64,000 nt of DNA. Origin: Deltaproteobacteria bacterium (lineage in GTDB: Bacteria > Desulfobacterota > GWC2-55-46). A program made the position numbers and the translations under genes. Each line of letters starts with the position of its first letter. Position 1 is the first letter of the stretch. Of this stretch, positions 1 to 7,871 are shown piece by piece. The notes under the pieces are model-generated. The model had not been told where the DNA came from and did not search any database. It worked only from the letters and a program-made list of their open reading frames with translations. The DNA lies in contig JACRNL010000005.1 of NCBI GenBank assembly GCA_016234935.1, positions 124,001 to 188,000 of the forward strand, read 5' to 3'.

Positions 1-43
1 ATACTGACGGTCAAAGAAAAGTAAAATAGCAACGGATGGAATT

Positions 44-712
44 TTGGCAACTTACATTACGGCCCTGACCGGAGCCAGCGGGGCGGTCTACGGCATAAGG
101 CTCATAAGAGAACTCCTGGCAAGGGGAGATGACGTTGAACTGCTCATCTCCCCTTCCGGTTTTCTGCTCCTTGAGGAGGAACTCGGCCTTTACCTTGAAA
201 AGCCTGCCCCCGCACGTCTGAAGCGGGGGGGCGATCCTCGGCCTCGGCCTGAGATTGAAAAGGCAGTGCGCGCTTATCTGGAGCGCGCATACGGCGCAGA
301 GACCAGGCTCAAAGGCTCTTTGCGCTTCACCCCGTCTGACGACATGACGTCAAGGCTTGCAAGCGGCGGCTGTCTCCCGGAGGTCAGGGCTATGATCGTT
401 TGCCCCTGCTCAATGGGGACTCTGGCGCGCATAAGCGCAGGCATATCGGCAAGCCTCATCGAAAGGGCCGCGGATTGCATGCTCAAGGAGCGCTCCGCGC
501 TTGTGCTCGTCCCGCGCGAAACGCCGCTCAGCTCGATTCACCTTGAAAATATGCTCAGGCTCTCGCGGGCGGGCGCGGTCATCCTGCCGGCCATGCCGGC
601 CTTCTACACGCACCCGAAAACAACCGGCGACATGGCCGCATTCATCGCCGGAAAGATACTGGACAGCCTGAAGATAGAAAACAATCTCTATAACAGGTGG
701 AAAAAGCGGTAA
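44..712 (+). CDS. ubiX: UbiX-family flavin prenyltransferase
   Basis: This enzyme makes prenylated FMN, the cofactor of UbiD-type decarboxylases; the partner ubiD lies at 56876-58348. Seen: the N-terminal GASGAVYG flavin loop, the C-terminal RETPLSSIHLENMLRL block and PAMPAFY, all typical of UbiX. The start is a TTG at 44 preceded by GGATGGA; no ATG gives the GASG loop at the right distance. At 222 residues it is longer than the usual 190-200. The extra length lies around residues 54-64, where the DNA (203-233) is a copy of a dispersed C/G-rich palindrome also seen between genes near 56.7 and 60.3 kb. The repeat is read in frame as PAPARLKRGGDP. Confidence 0.93.
   Translation: MATYITALTGASGAVYGIRLIRELLARGDDVELLISPSGFLLLEEELGLYLEKPAPARLKRGGDPRPRPEIEKAVRAYLERAYGAETRLKGSLRFTPSDDMTSRLASGGCLPEVRAMIVCPCSMGTLARISAGISASLIERAADCMLKERSALVLVPRETPLSSIHLENMLRLSRAGAVILPAMPAFYTHPKTTGDMAAFIAGKILDSLKIENNLYNRWKKR
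203..233 (+). repeat. Dispersed CCTGCCC...GCGGGGG palindrome inside ubiX
   Basis: The C-run and G-run flank a CGCACGTCTGAAG core. Close relatives occur between genes at about 29787-29812, 36330-36350, 56699-56726, 60008-60036, 60280-60304 and 60504-60530. In ubiX it is translated without breaking the frame. Confidence 0.7.
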
Positions 713-768
713 ATTTATCTTATATTGCAGCGCGCGTTTTAAATCGTAAGGATGCGTGAAAGGGTAAT

Positions 769-2046
769 ATGCTCGACACTAAGATGCTGAGAGAAAATAT
801 AGCCCAGGCCCAGTGGCGCCTGCGCACGCGCGGGGACGCCGCCGACCTGTCCGCCTTCAAGGAACTTGACGAAAAAAGAAGAGAGCTCCTCAAAGAGGCG
901 GAAACCCTCAAGGAAAAGAGGAACAGCGCCTCCGTAGAGATAGGCCGCATGAAGAAAGACGGCACGGATGCCTCCGTCGAGATGGCCGAGATGCAGAAGG
1001 TATCCGCGCGCATAAAGGCGCTTGACGAGCTTTGCGCCGACAGAGAACGCGAGCTTAACGCACTCCTCCTCATGATCCCGAATCTCCCGCACACGACCGT
1101 TCCCGTGGGAAAGGACGCCAACGACAACGTCACCGTCCGCCAGTGGGGAACGCCCGCCCAGTTCAAGTTCGCCCCCCTTGAGCACACGGATATCGGGGAA
1201 TCGCTGGGCATTATAGACGCCGGGCGCGCGGGCAAGCTTTCGGGCGCGCGCTTTACCCTTTTAAAAGGCGCGGGCGCGCTCCTTGAAAGGGCGCTCATCA
1301 GCTTCATGCTCGACCTTCACACGAAAAGACACGGCTATACGGAAGTGCTGCCTCCGTTTATCGTAAAGGGCGAGATGCTCGTCGGAACGGGCCAGCTCCC
1401 CAAGTTCGAAGCCGACCTTTTCAAAATAGACGGCTGGGACTCATACCTCATCCCCACCGCCGAGGTGCCGCTTACAAACATTCACAGGGACGAAATACTC
1501 GAAGATGAAGCGCTGCCCGTCTGCTACGCGGCATACACGCCCTGCTTCAGGAAAGAGGCCGGCTCGTACGGAAAGGACGTAAAGGGCCTCATACGCCAGC
1601 ACCAGTTCGACAAGGTCGAGCTCGTGAGGTTCACGAGGCCGGAAAGCTCCTACGAGGAGCTTGAACTGCTGACCGGCAACGCGGAGGAGGTTTTAAGGCA
1701 ATTAAACATCCCCTACCGCGTCGTCGCGCTTTGCACCGGGGACCTCGGTTTTTCAGCGGCCAAAACCTACGACATAGAGGTCTGGCTCCCCGGTCAGGGC
1801 AGGTACCGCGAGATATCATCCTGCTCCAACTTCGAGGATTTTCAGGCGCGGCGGGCAGGCATCAGGTACAGGCCGAAAGGCGGAAAACCCCGCTTCATCC
1901 ATACCCTGAACGGCTCCGGCCTCGCAGTTGGAAGAACGCTCGTGGCCGTGCTCGAAAACTTCCAGCAGGAAGACGGCAGCGTCGTCATCCCGGAGGCCTT
2001 GAGGCCCTACGCCGGAGGACTGGAAAAGATAGATAAAAAAAGGTAG
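769..2046 (+). CDS. serS: Seryl-tRNA synthetase
   Basis: This class II synthetase charges tRNA-Ser in the cytoplasm. Seen: a charged helical N-terminal arm (residues about 1-110) that would form the antiparallel coiled coil binding the long variable arm of tRNA-Ser; motif 2 around [14 protein letters not shown]; and motif 3 [18 protein letters not shown] near the C-terminus. Length 425 aa is normal. The ATG at 769 follows a GAAAGG Shine-Dalgarno. A tRNA-Ser(UGA) gene starts 80 bp after the stop, so the enzyme and one of its substrates are adjacent. The stop codon is TAG, which shows that amber is used as a normal stop here. Confidence 0.97.
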   Translation: MLDTKMLRENIAQAQWRLRTRGDAADLSAFKELDEKRRELLKEAETLKEKRNSASVEIGRMKKDGTDASVEMAEMQKVSARIKALDELCADRERELNALLLMIPNLPHTTVPVGKDANDNVTVRQWGTPAQFKFAPLEHTDIGESLGIIDAGRAGKLSGARFTLLKGAGALLERALISFMLDLHTKRHGYTEVLPPFIVKGEMLVGTGQLPKFEADLFKIDGWDSYLIPTAEVPLTNIHRDEILEDEALPVCYAAYTPCFRKEAGSYGKDVKGLIRQHQFDKVELVRFTRPESSYEELELLTGNAEEVLRQLNIPYRVVALCTGDLGFSAAKTYDIEVWLPGQGRYREISSCSNFEDFQARRAGIRYRPKGGKPRFIHTLNGSGLAVGRTLVAVLENFQQEDGSVVIPEALRPYAGGLEKIDKKR

Positions 2047-2126
2047 ATTATAAGGCTGTTCCTGCGGCGAGGCTTCAGCCTCGCTGCTGCGTCTTAAAAA
2101 AATTCGAGCGGCCTGCCGCGCCCGCC

Positions 2127-2211
2127 GGAGGGTTAGGCTAATGGTAAGTCACTGGTCTTGAAAACCAGCGGGCTAACGCCCTTGGGGGTTCGAGTCCCTC
2201 ACCCTCCGCCA
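2127..2211 (+). tRNA. serT: tRNA-Ser(UGA)
   Basis: Acceptor arms GGAGGGT (2127-2133) and ACCCTCC (2201-2207) pair fully. A G discriminator and an encoded CCA follow. The anticodon stem CTGGT/ACCAG encloses the loop CTTGAAA, giving anticodon TGA at 2159-2161. A long variable arm (CGGGCTAACGCCCTTGGG region) and a T-loop TTCGAGT are present, as expected for a type II serine tRNA. Confidence 0.96.
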
Positions 2212-2218
2212 GTTTTTG

Positions 2219-2292
2219 AGCCCGGCACCATTTTCCATTGCCAATAATTGTATTACGCATGAATTTTTAGTGATGGAAAATGGTGCCGGGCT
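2219..2292. repeat. Perfect 20-bp inverted repeat between tRNA-Ser and purH
   Basis: Arms 2219-2238 and 2273-2292 are exact reverse complements, separated by a 34-nt AT-rich loop. The first arm begins 8 nt after the CCA end of the tRNA. No U-run follows the second arm, so it is not a classic terminator. The second arm ends 28 nt before the purH start codon and could act as a leader hairpin, a processing site or a remnant of a small mobile element. No other copy is seen in the window. Confidence 0.75.
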
Positions 2293-2320
2293 GCCGCACA
2301 TATCACCCACGGAGAGTCTC

Positions 2321-3904
2321 ATGAAAAAAATCAGAAGGGCCATTATAAGCGTCACGGACAAGACCGGCGTCGCCGAGTTCGCAAAGGAGCTTTCATCCAT
2401 CGGCGTCGAGATAATATCCACCGGAGGCACGGCGGAGCTTTTAACGAAGGCCGGGATCAACGTCATTCCGATATCGTCATACACCGGCTTTCCGGAGATG
2501 CTTGACGGACGCCTTAAAACGCTGCACCCGAAGATACACGGCGGCATACTCGGCATCCGCTCAAATACGGCGCATCAAAAGGACATGGCGGCGCACGGGA
2601 TATTGCCCATTGACATGGTCGTGGTGAACCTCTACGCCTTTGAGAAGACCATCGCCAAGAGATGTTCCCTTGAGGACGCCATAGAGAACATAGACATCGG
2701 CGGGCCGACGATGATGCGCTCCGCAGCCAAGAATTACAGCGACGTCGCGGCCGTTGTTGACCCTGAAGACTACGCCGCCATAATAGGCGAGTTGCGTGAA
2801 AAGGCCGGCTGTCTGGCCCTTAGCACGCGCTTTCGGCTCGCAAAGAAGGTATTTCAGCTGACGGCGCGCTACGACGCCGCCATATCGAACTACCTCGGCT
2901 CCGTGCCGGACGCGGCGCGGATAGACGCCGCCAAAAAATTCCCCGACACCTTCACCGTGCAGTTTGAAAAGGTGCAGGACCTGAGATACGGAGAAAATCC
3001 CCATCAGAGCGCGGCCTTCTACAGGCGGAGCTGCGGCGCGGGCAAAGGGCTGGCGGACGCGAAACAGCTTCAGGGAAAGGAGCTTTCCTACAACAACATC
3101 CTTGACCTTAACGCCGCCATCACGCTTGCAGCGGAATTTCACGAAAATGCCGCCGTAATAGTTAAACACAACAACCCCTGCGGCGTCGCCGAGTCAAAGG
3201 ACGGCTTGCGCGCGGCTTACGAGACGGCCTACTCAACGGACAAGACGTCGGCCTTCGGCGGCATAGTAGGCCTGAACAAAAAATGCACAAAGGACGTCGC
3301 CGAAGCGCTGACGCGCATCTTTCTTGAGGCCGTCATCGCTCCGGGCTATGAGGAAGACGCCCTTAAGGTATTCGAGGCTAAAAAGAACCTGCGGGTCATA
3401 GACATCGGCTTGATGGACGGGTTCTGCAGGGGCGGCGGCGTCAACGACTACGATATGAAGCGCGTCTCGGGCGGACTGCTTTTACAGACAGTGGACGCCG
3501 AGAGCGCCTCCGACCTGAAGACCGTCACCAGCCGCGCCCCGAATGAGCGTGAGCTTGGAGACCTCTTGTTCGCGTGGAACGTCTGCAGACACGTGAAGAG
3601 CAACGCCATAATACTGGCAAAATCCGGCAGGACGGTGGGCATCGGCGCGGGGCAGATGTCGCGCGTTGACTCGACGAGGATAGCCTTCATGAAGGCAAAG
3701 GACGCGGCCCTTGACGCAGCGGGGTCGACGCTCGCCTCCGACGCCTTTTTCCCGTTCCGCGACAACGTCGACATAGCGGCTGAGCACGGCATCACGGCGA
3801 TCATCCAGCCCGGCGGCTCTATAAAAGACGAAGAGGTAATAAAGGCCGCCAACGACCATGGCATAGCGATGGTCTTTACCGGCATCAGGCATTTCAAGCA
3901 CTGA
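2321..3904 (+). CDS. purH: Bifunctional AICAR transformylase / IMP cyclohydrolase
   Basis: It catalyses the last two steps of IMP synthesis. Seen: an MGS-like IMP cyclohydrolase domain (residues about 1-190, with VTDKTGV, STGGTA and LHPKIHGGIL), then the transformylase domain with DLRYGENPHQ and HNNPCGVA, ending in the typical GIRHFKH. An open frame runs upstream to 2216, but the ATG at 2321 follows GGAGAG and gives the standard 527-aa protein; the upstream part would translate the hairpin repeat. The TGA stop is followed at once by a dispersed palindromic repeat (3905-4036). purD and purE follow on the same strand. Confidence 0.96.
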   Translation: MKKIRRAIISVTDKTGVAEFAKELSSIGVEIISTGGTAELLTKAGINVIPISSYTGFPEMLDGRLKTLHPKIHGGILGIRSNTAHQKDMAAHGILPIDMVVVNLYAFEKTIAKRCSLEDAIENIDIGGPTMMRSAAKNYSDVAAVVDPEDYAAIIGELREKAGCLALSTRFRLAKKVFQLTARYDAAISNYLGSVPDAARIDAAKKFPDTFTVQFEKVQDLRYGENPHQSAAFYRRSCGAGKGLADAKQLQGKELSYNNILDLNAAITLAAEFHENAAVIVKHNNPCGVAESKDGLRAAYETAYSTDKTSAFGGIVGLNKKCTKDVAEALTRIFLEAVIAPGYEEDALKVFEAKKNLRVIDIGLMDGFCRGGGVNDYDMKRVSGGLLLQTVDAESASDLKTVTSRAPNERELGDLLFAWNVCRHVKSNAIILAKSGRTVGIGAGQMSRVDSTRIAFMKAKDAALDAAGSTLASDAFFPFRDNVDIAAEHGITAIIQPGGSIKDEEVIKAANDHGIAMVFTGIRHFKH

Positions 3905-4036
3905 CAAGCCGCCTCAAGCGCCCCATCTACGTCGTTGCCTTCGTCGCTCGGAACGAACGGCGTAGGACACACTACGCCTCGTTCTTCGCTCCTCGTCGCC
4001 TAGTAGCTGGGACTTTTTGAGCAGCTTGTTAAAAAA
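3905..4036 (-). repeat. Family-1 stop-capping palindromic repeat (copy a)
   Basis: It begins CAAGCCGCCTCAAGCGCCCC directly after the purH stop and ends in TTTTTGAGCAGCTTG. The sequence is the reverse complement type of the copy at 7753-7871. Terminal inverted arms (CAGGCTGCTCAAAAA type) and an internal palindrome with CTACGCC/GGCGTAG are visible. Confidence 0.8.
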
Positions 4037-4086
4037 TGGACACGCGGGTTTTTCGGCAAACTACCAGGGTCATTTAAGGCTATGCA

Positions 4087-5355
4087 ATGAAAGTCCTCGT
4101 AATAGGAAACGGCGGCAGGGAGCACGCGCTTTGCTGGAAGCTGGCGCAAAGTCCGCGCGTGACCAAAATATTCGCCGCGCCGGGCAACCCCGGCACCGCG
4201 CTTTGCGCCGAGAACGTTTCCATAGCCCCGGACGATATCGCGGGGCTGAAGGCATTTGCCGCGGCGCGGCAGATAGACCTTACGATCGTCGGGCCGGAGG
4301 TTCCCCTGACGCTCGGAATAGTCGACGAGTTCGAAAAGGCCGGGCTGAAGATATTCGGCCCGTCTAAAAGGGCGGCCGAGCTTGAAGGGAGCAAGATCTT
4401 CTGCAAAGGACTCCTCGTCAGGAATGACATCCCCACCGCGCGCTACAAAAGGTTCGACGACGCGGGCCTGGCCGCGTTCTATCTCGCCGAGGCCTCCCCG
4501 CCGTTCGTCATAAAGGCCGACGGCCTTGCCGCCGGCAAAGGCGTGTTTATCTGCGCGAACGGCGACGAGGCCCATGAAGCGATTGACGCGATAATGAACA
4601 AGATGGTCTTTGGCGGCGCAGGCAGGCGCATAATAATAGAAGAGCTGCTGGAAGGCAGGGAGGCTTCGTTCCTCGCGATAACCGACGGCAAGAGCGTAAT
4701 CCCCCTTGCCCCGGCCGAGGACCACAAGAGGATCTACGACAACGACACGGGGCCCAACACCGGCGGCATGGGCGCGTACAGCCCTACGCCCGCGGTGACG
4801 CCGGAGCTTGAACGGGAAATCATGCAAACCATCATGATACCGGCGGTGAGGGCAATGGCGGCGGAAGGCAGGCCGTATAAAGGCGTGCTTTATGCCGGCC
4901 TCATGATCACGCCCGACGGCAGGCCCAAAGTCCTTGAGTTCAACTGCCGCTTCGGCGACCCTGAGACCCAGCCCATATTGACGCGCCTTGACTCAGACCT
5001 CTTTGAGCTGCTCATGGCCGCGGCGGAAGGCAGGCTTGAGGATATCCGGCTCAGCTGGAACGCGAAGTCGTCCGTATGCGTGGTGATGGCATCGGGCGGT
5101 TATCCTGACAATTACGAAAAGGGCAAGGCCATAAGCGGCCTGGATGAGGCCGCCGAGTTGCAGGACGTCGTTGTTTTTCACGCCGGGACCGCGATGGAAA
5201 ACGGCCTCGTCGTCACCTCCGGCGGCAGGGTGCTCGGCGTGACCGCGCTCGGAGACGGCATACAGGACGCGATTAACAGGGCATACGAGGCCGTCGAAAA
5301 GATCTACTGGGACGGCGTATATTACAGGACAGACATCGGCAGGAAGGCCCTGTAA
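4087..5355 (+). CDS. purD: Phosphoribosylamine-glycine ligase
   Basis: This ATP-grasp enzyme forms GAR from phosphoribosylamine, glycine and ATP in de novo purine synthesis. Seen: N-terminal VLVIGNGGREHALCWKL; the ATP-grasp loop IKADGLAAGKGV near residue 140; the APAEDHKR block and NTGGMGAYSP; and FNCRFGDPETQ. Length 422 aa is normal. It lies between purH and purE, with repeats separating the three genes, so they are probably not one tight transcript unless the repeats are read through. Confidence 0.97.
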   Translation: MKVLVIGNGGREHALCWKLAQSPRVTKIFAAPGNPGTALCAENVSIAPDDIAGLKAFAAARQIDLTIVGPEVPLTLGIVDEFEKAGLKIFGPSKRAAELEGSKIFCKGLLVRNDIPTARYKRFDDAGLAAFYLAEASPPFVIKADGLAAGKGVFICANGDEAHEAIDAIMNKMVFGGAGRRIIIEELLEGREASFLAITDGKSVIPLAPAEDHKRIYDNDTGPNTGGMGAYSPTPAVTPELEREIMQTIMIPAVRAMAAEGRPYKGVLYAGLMITPDGRPKVLEFNCRFGDPETQPILTRLDSDLFELLMAAAEGRLEDIRLSWNAKSSVCVVMASGGYPDNYEKGKAISGLDEAAELQDVVVFHAGTAMENGLVVTSGGRVLGVTALGDGIQDAINRAYEAVEKIYWDGVYYRTDIGRKAL

Positions 5356-5432
5356 GGGCCGCAAAAGCGCCAGCCCGCCGGCAGGCGCGTCATTCCCCCT
5401 CAGCGGGAGAGAAATCAGCGGAGGTTTTTCCA

Positions 5433-5930
5433 ATGGCTAAGAAACCGGTAGTGGGCATACTGATGGGAAGCGATTCCGACCTTTCCGTAATGGAAGAGGC
5501 GGCAAAGGCGTTAAAGGAATTCGCAGTGCCGTTTGAGATGACCATCTCCTCCGCGCACAGGTCGCCGGCGCGGACTTCGGCCTATGCAAAGGGCGCGGAA
5601 AAACGCGGCATTAAAGTCATCATAGCAGGGGCCGGAAGCGCGGCGCATCTCGCGGGCTTTATCGCCGCCGAGACGATATTACCCGTCATCGGCGTGCCGA
5701 TTGACTCAACCTCTCTTAACGGCCTTGATGCGCTTCTTTCAACCGTTCAAATGCCCGGCGGCGTGCCCGTAGCGGCGATGGCCGTCGGCAAGGCAGGGGC
5801 AAAGAACGCCGGCATCTTCGCCGCCGAGATACTCGCCGTGTCCGACCCGGCATTGCGGCAGAGACTGAAGGACTACCGTAAAAAGCTCGCCAGACAGGTC
5901 GAGGAGAAGGCGAAGAGGCTAAAACTCTAA
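5433..5930 (+). CDS. purE: N5-carboxyaminoimidazole ribonucleotide mutase
   Basis: It converts N5-CAIR to CAIR in purine synthesis. Seen: GILMGSDSDL at the N-terminus, the SAHRSPART catalytic loop and AGAGSAAHL, as in class I PurE; 165 aa is the usual size. GGAGG lies 9 nt before the ATG. The TAA stop is followed without gap by a family-1 palindromic repeat. A purK gene is not visible in the window. Confidence 0.96.
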   Translation: MAKKPVVGILMGSDSDLSVMEEAAKALKEFAVPFEMTISSAHRSPARTSAYAKGAEKRGIKVIIAGAGSAAHLAGFIAAETILPVIGVPIDSTSLNGLDALLSTVQMPGGVPVAAMAVGKAGAKNAGIFAAEILAVSDPALRQRLKDYRKKLARQVEEKAKRLKL

Positions 5931-6110
5931 CTGCCTGCTGAAAAACTCTCATATTGTGCAGGCTGCTCAAAAAGCCCCCGACCCATGCTCCGCATGGGTA
6001 CCCCGAAGGAGTCGAGGAGTAAGGAATGAGGCGTAGTTTTCTCTACGCCGCAATGACGAACGACAAAGACGACGCCGCAGATGGGACTTTTTCAGCAGCC
6101 TGCTGAAAGA
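5931..6110 (+). repeat. Family-1 stop-capping palindromic repeat (copy b, nested)
   Basis: A truncated left end (CTGCCTGCTGAAAAAC, 5931-5946) is followed by a full copy from CAGGCTGCTCAAAAAG (about 5959) to TTTTTCAGCAGCCTG (about 6104). An internal palindrome ATGCTCCGCAT is present. The right end lies just upstream of, and partly in frame with, the next gene. Confidence 0.8.
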
Positions 6111-6116
6111 CTAAAA

Positions 6117-6749
6117 TTGCCAACCCGCTCAAAACCCATAATCCTTGCCGCCGCATCCCCTCTCGGCAAAGCCGTTGAGATATTTAAAAACGGCGGCGTG
6201 GTCGCCTACCCTACCGAGACCTTTTACGGACTCGGCGTCGACCCCTTTAACGAAAAGGCCGTCAAGCGGCTCTTTTCCCTGAAGGGCCGCGAAAAGGGAA
6301 AGCCCGTATCGCTTATAATAAAAGACCGCGCCATGCTTGACGCCGTTGCCGAGGCCGTCCCGCCGATAGCCGAAAGGTTGATGAAAAAATACTGGCCCGG
6401 CCCGCTCACGATAATTTTTAAAGCCAGCCGGGGACTGCCTTCATCGGTTACGGGCTCTACCGGCACTATCGGCGTCAGGGTCTCAAGCGGCGCAGCCGCA
6501 AAGCGGCTCATGAACGCGCTCTCATCCCCTTTGACCGCCACGAGCGCAAATCCGTCCGGCAGCCCGGCCTCGGCATCCGCCGGACAGGTGGTTGATTACT
6601 TCAACGGCAATATCGACCTGCTGATTGACGGCGGAACGCTTCAAGGCAGCTCAGGCTCCACGATCGTTGACGTGACCGGCGACGAGCCGCGCATAGTGCG
6701 CGAAGGGGAAGTACCGTCCGGGGAAATCCTGCGTGACGTAAAAGATTAG
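6117..6749 (+). CDS. Sua5/YciO/YrdC-type L-threonylcarbamoyladenylate synthase
   Basis: This family makes threonylcarbamoyl-AMP for t6A37 of tRNAs. Seen: AYPTETFYGLG, KGREKGKP and TSANPSGSPAS, in the family order; the length is about 210 aa. The frame is also open from an ATG at 6081, but that ATG lies inside the palindromic repeat, so it would translate the repeat as MGLFQQPAER. A TTG at 6117 after GAAAGA is the more natural start. The protein lacks the long C-terminal Sua5 domain. YciO-like members of unknown role look similar. Confidence 0.88.
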   Translation: MPTRSKPIILAAASPLGKAVEIFKNGGVVAYPTETFYGLGVDPFNEKAVKRLFSLKGREKGKPVSLIIKDRAMLDAVAEAVPPIAERLMKKYWPGPLTIIFKASRGLPSSVTGSTGTIGVRVSSGAAAKRLMNALSSPLTATSANPSGSPASASAGQVVDYFNGNIDLLIDGGTLQGSSGSTIVDVTGDEPRIVREGEVPSGEILRDVKD

Positions 6750-6782
6750 ACTCCGCCGGCCTGAAAAAGTTATAATTGCGAT

Positions 6783-7550
6783 ATGAGCTCTTCCATGGAC
6801 AACCGGGCGCATTTTTCAGGCATATGCATGGAAAAATGCGGGGGTCTTTGCTGTAACCCTTGGTGGGGGATAATCTCCTATACAATGGTCAAGGCCAACG
6901 GCCTGGCTAACCTCGACGCCTTCAAGGGAGAGGTCATAAAAGGCATCCGGCTGAGGCAGGAGCGGATAACCGCGGCCTACGTGACAAATGAACGGCCCCG
7001 GCGCGCGCTTTTTAAAACCCCGGAAAGATACAACGTCTCCGTAAAGGAGATACGGGCAAACGGCTCTGCGCTTGAGATAAATATCATCGCCATGTTCGCT
7101 TTCCGCTGCATGTATATCTCTCCGCTATCCGCTGGAAATGCCTGCCTCATCCACCCGGCCGTTCTCGGAGGGAAGGACGTCAGGCCGCCGCACTGCGCGG
7201 CGCTGGGCGCGCCGGAGGCAAGGCCAGATGAAAAAGGGTACTGCCGCGTAATTCACGCGGCCCAGGGGTTGAACCCCCTCAGGGGGCTCAGCCCCCTCAA
7301 GGGGCCGTCCACAAGCGACGCTTCAACGGCCGCCGCCGTGGAGCTTGAAAAAAATATCAGCCTGAAGTCCTTTCGAGAGGGCTTCCCGACCATCGAAGCG
7401 GCGGCGGACAATGTCATAAACGGCCTGAAGGACTATTGCTCCAAAAACCTGCCCCATCTGCTCCGGCGGGAAAAGCCCGCTGCCCCCGGCAGAAACGAGC
7501 CATGCTGGTGCGGCTCAAACCTGAAATACAAAAAATGCCACGGACAGTAG
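6783..7550 (+). CDS. SEC-C motif protein with N-terminal cysteine cluster
   Basis: Function unknown. Seen: a C-x3-C-x3-CC cluster at residues 15-24, as in YkgJ-type metal-chelating domains; more cysteines in the middle region; and a C-terminal SEC-C zinc motif, GRNEPCWCGSNLKYKKCHG, of the type found at the end of SecA and of many small metal-binding proteins. Residues about 162-175 (GLNPLRGLSPLKGP) are encoded by a G/C palindrome (7264-7306) that recurs in unrelated genes, so this stretch is an insertion rather than part of the family. The gene follows the Sua5-like gene after 33 bp. Confidence 0.75.
   Translation: MSSSMDNRAHFSGICMEKCGGLCCNPWWGIISYTMVKANGLANLDAFKGEVIKGIRLRQERITAAYVTNERPRRALFKTPERYNVSVKEIRANGSALEINIIAMFAFRCMYISPLSAGNACLIHPAVLGGKDVRPPHCAALGAPEARPDEKGYCRVIHAAQGLNPLRGLSPLKGPSTSDASTAAAVELEKNISLKSFREGFPTIEAAADNVINGLKDYCSKNLPHLLRREKPAAPGRNEPCWCGSNLKYKKCHGQ
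7264..7306 (+). repeat. In-gene G/C palindrome (copy 1) in SEC-C protein
   Basis: It consists of alternating G4-5 and C4-5 runs joined by TTGAA, CTCA and CTCAG linkers. Read here as GLNPLRG-LSPLKG. It is a two-module copy. Confidence 0.9.
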
Positions 7551-7651
7551 AAGACAATTTCCACGGACTAAATCCTTTGTCATTCCAAATAAAACATAAT
7601 GCGGGGTTTTTCAGGCCAACAGGGCGCTAAAAAACTAATATACTCCGGCAG

Positions 7652-7871
7652 GCTGCTCAAAACATGTCCCCGCAGACTTTAAGCGGGGAAGCCCCAGCTA
7701 CTAGGCGACGAAGACAACGACATATCTGTTTTTTTAAGCGGTCTGCTAAGGGCAGGCTGCTCAAAAAGCCCCAGCTACAAGGCGGCGAGGAGCGAGGCGT
7801 GCTTTTGGGCACGCCGCAGTGACGAGCGACGAAGGCAACGCAGTAGATGGGGCGCTTGAGGCAGCCTGCTA
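7652..7871 (+). repeat. Family-1 repeats, tandem truncated and full copies (c, d)
   Basis: This fills most of the 318-bp gap 7551-7868, which has no gene. A short copy (7652-7749, CAGGCTGCTCAAAAC to GCGGTCTGCTAAG) is followed by a full one (7753-7871, CAGGCTGCTCAAAAAGCC to GCAGCCTGCTA). The last three bases of the full copy are the stop codon (TAG on the minus strand) of the transporter gene. The first 100 bp of the gap (7551-7650) show nothing recognisable. Confidence 0.8.

Noticed and set aside
4000-4827. Long minus-strand open frame (275 codons) opposite purD
   Set aside because: It mirrors a well-conserved purD and its translation is rich in R, G and H with no domain; high-GC antisense frames of this kind are common.
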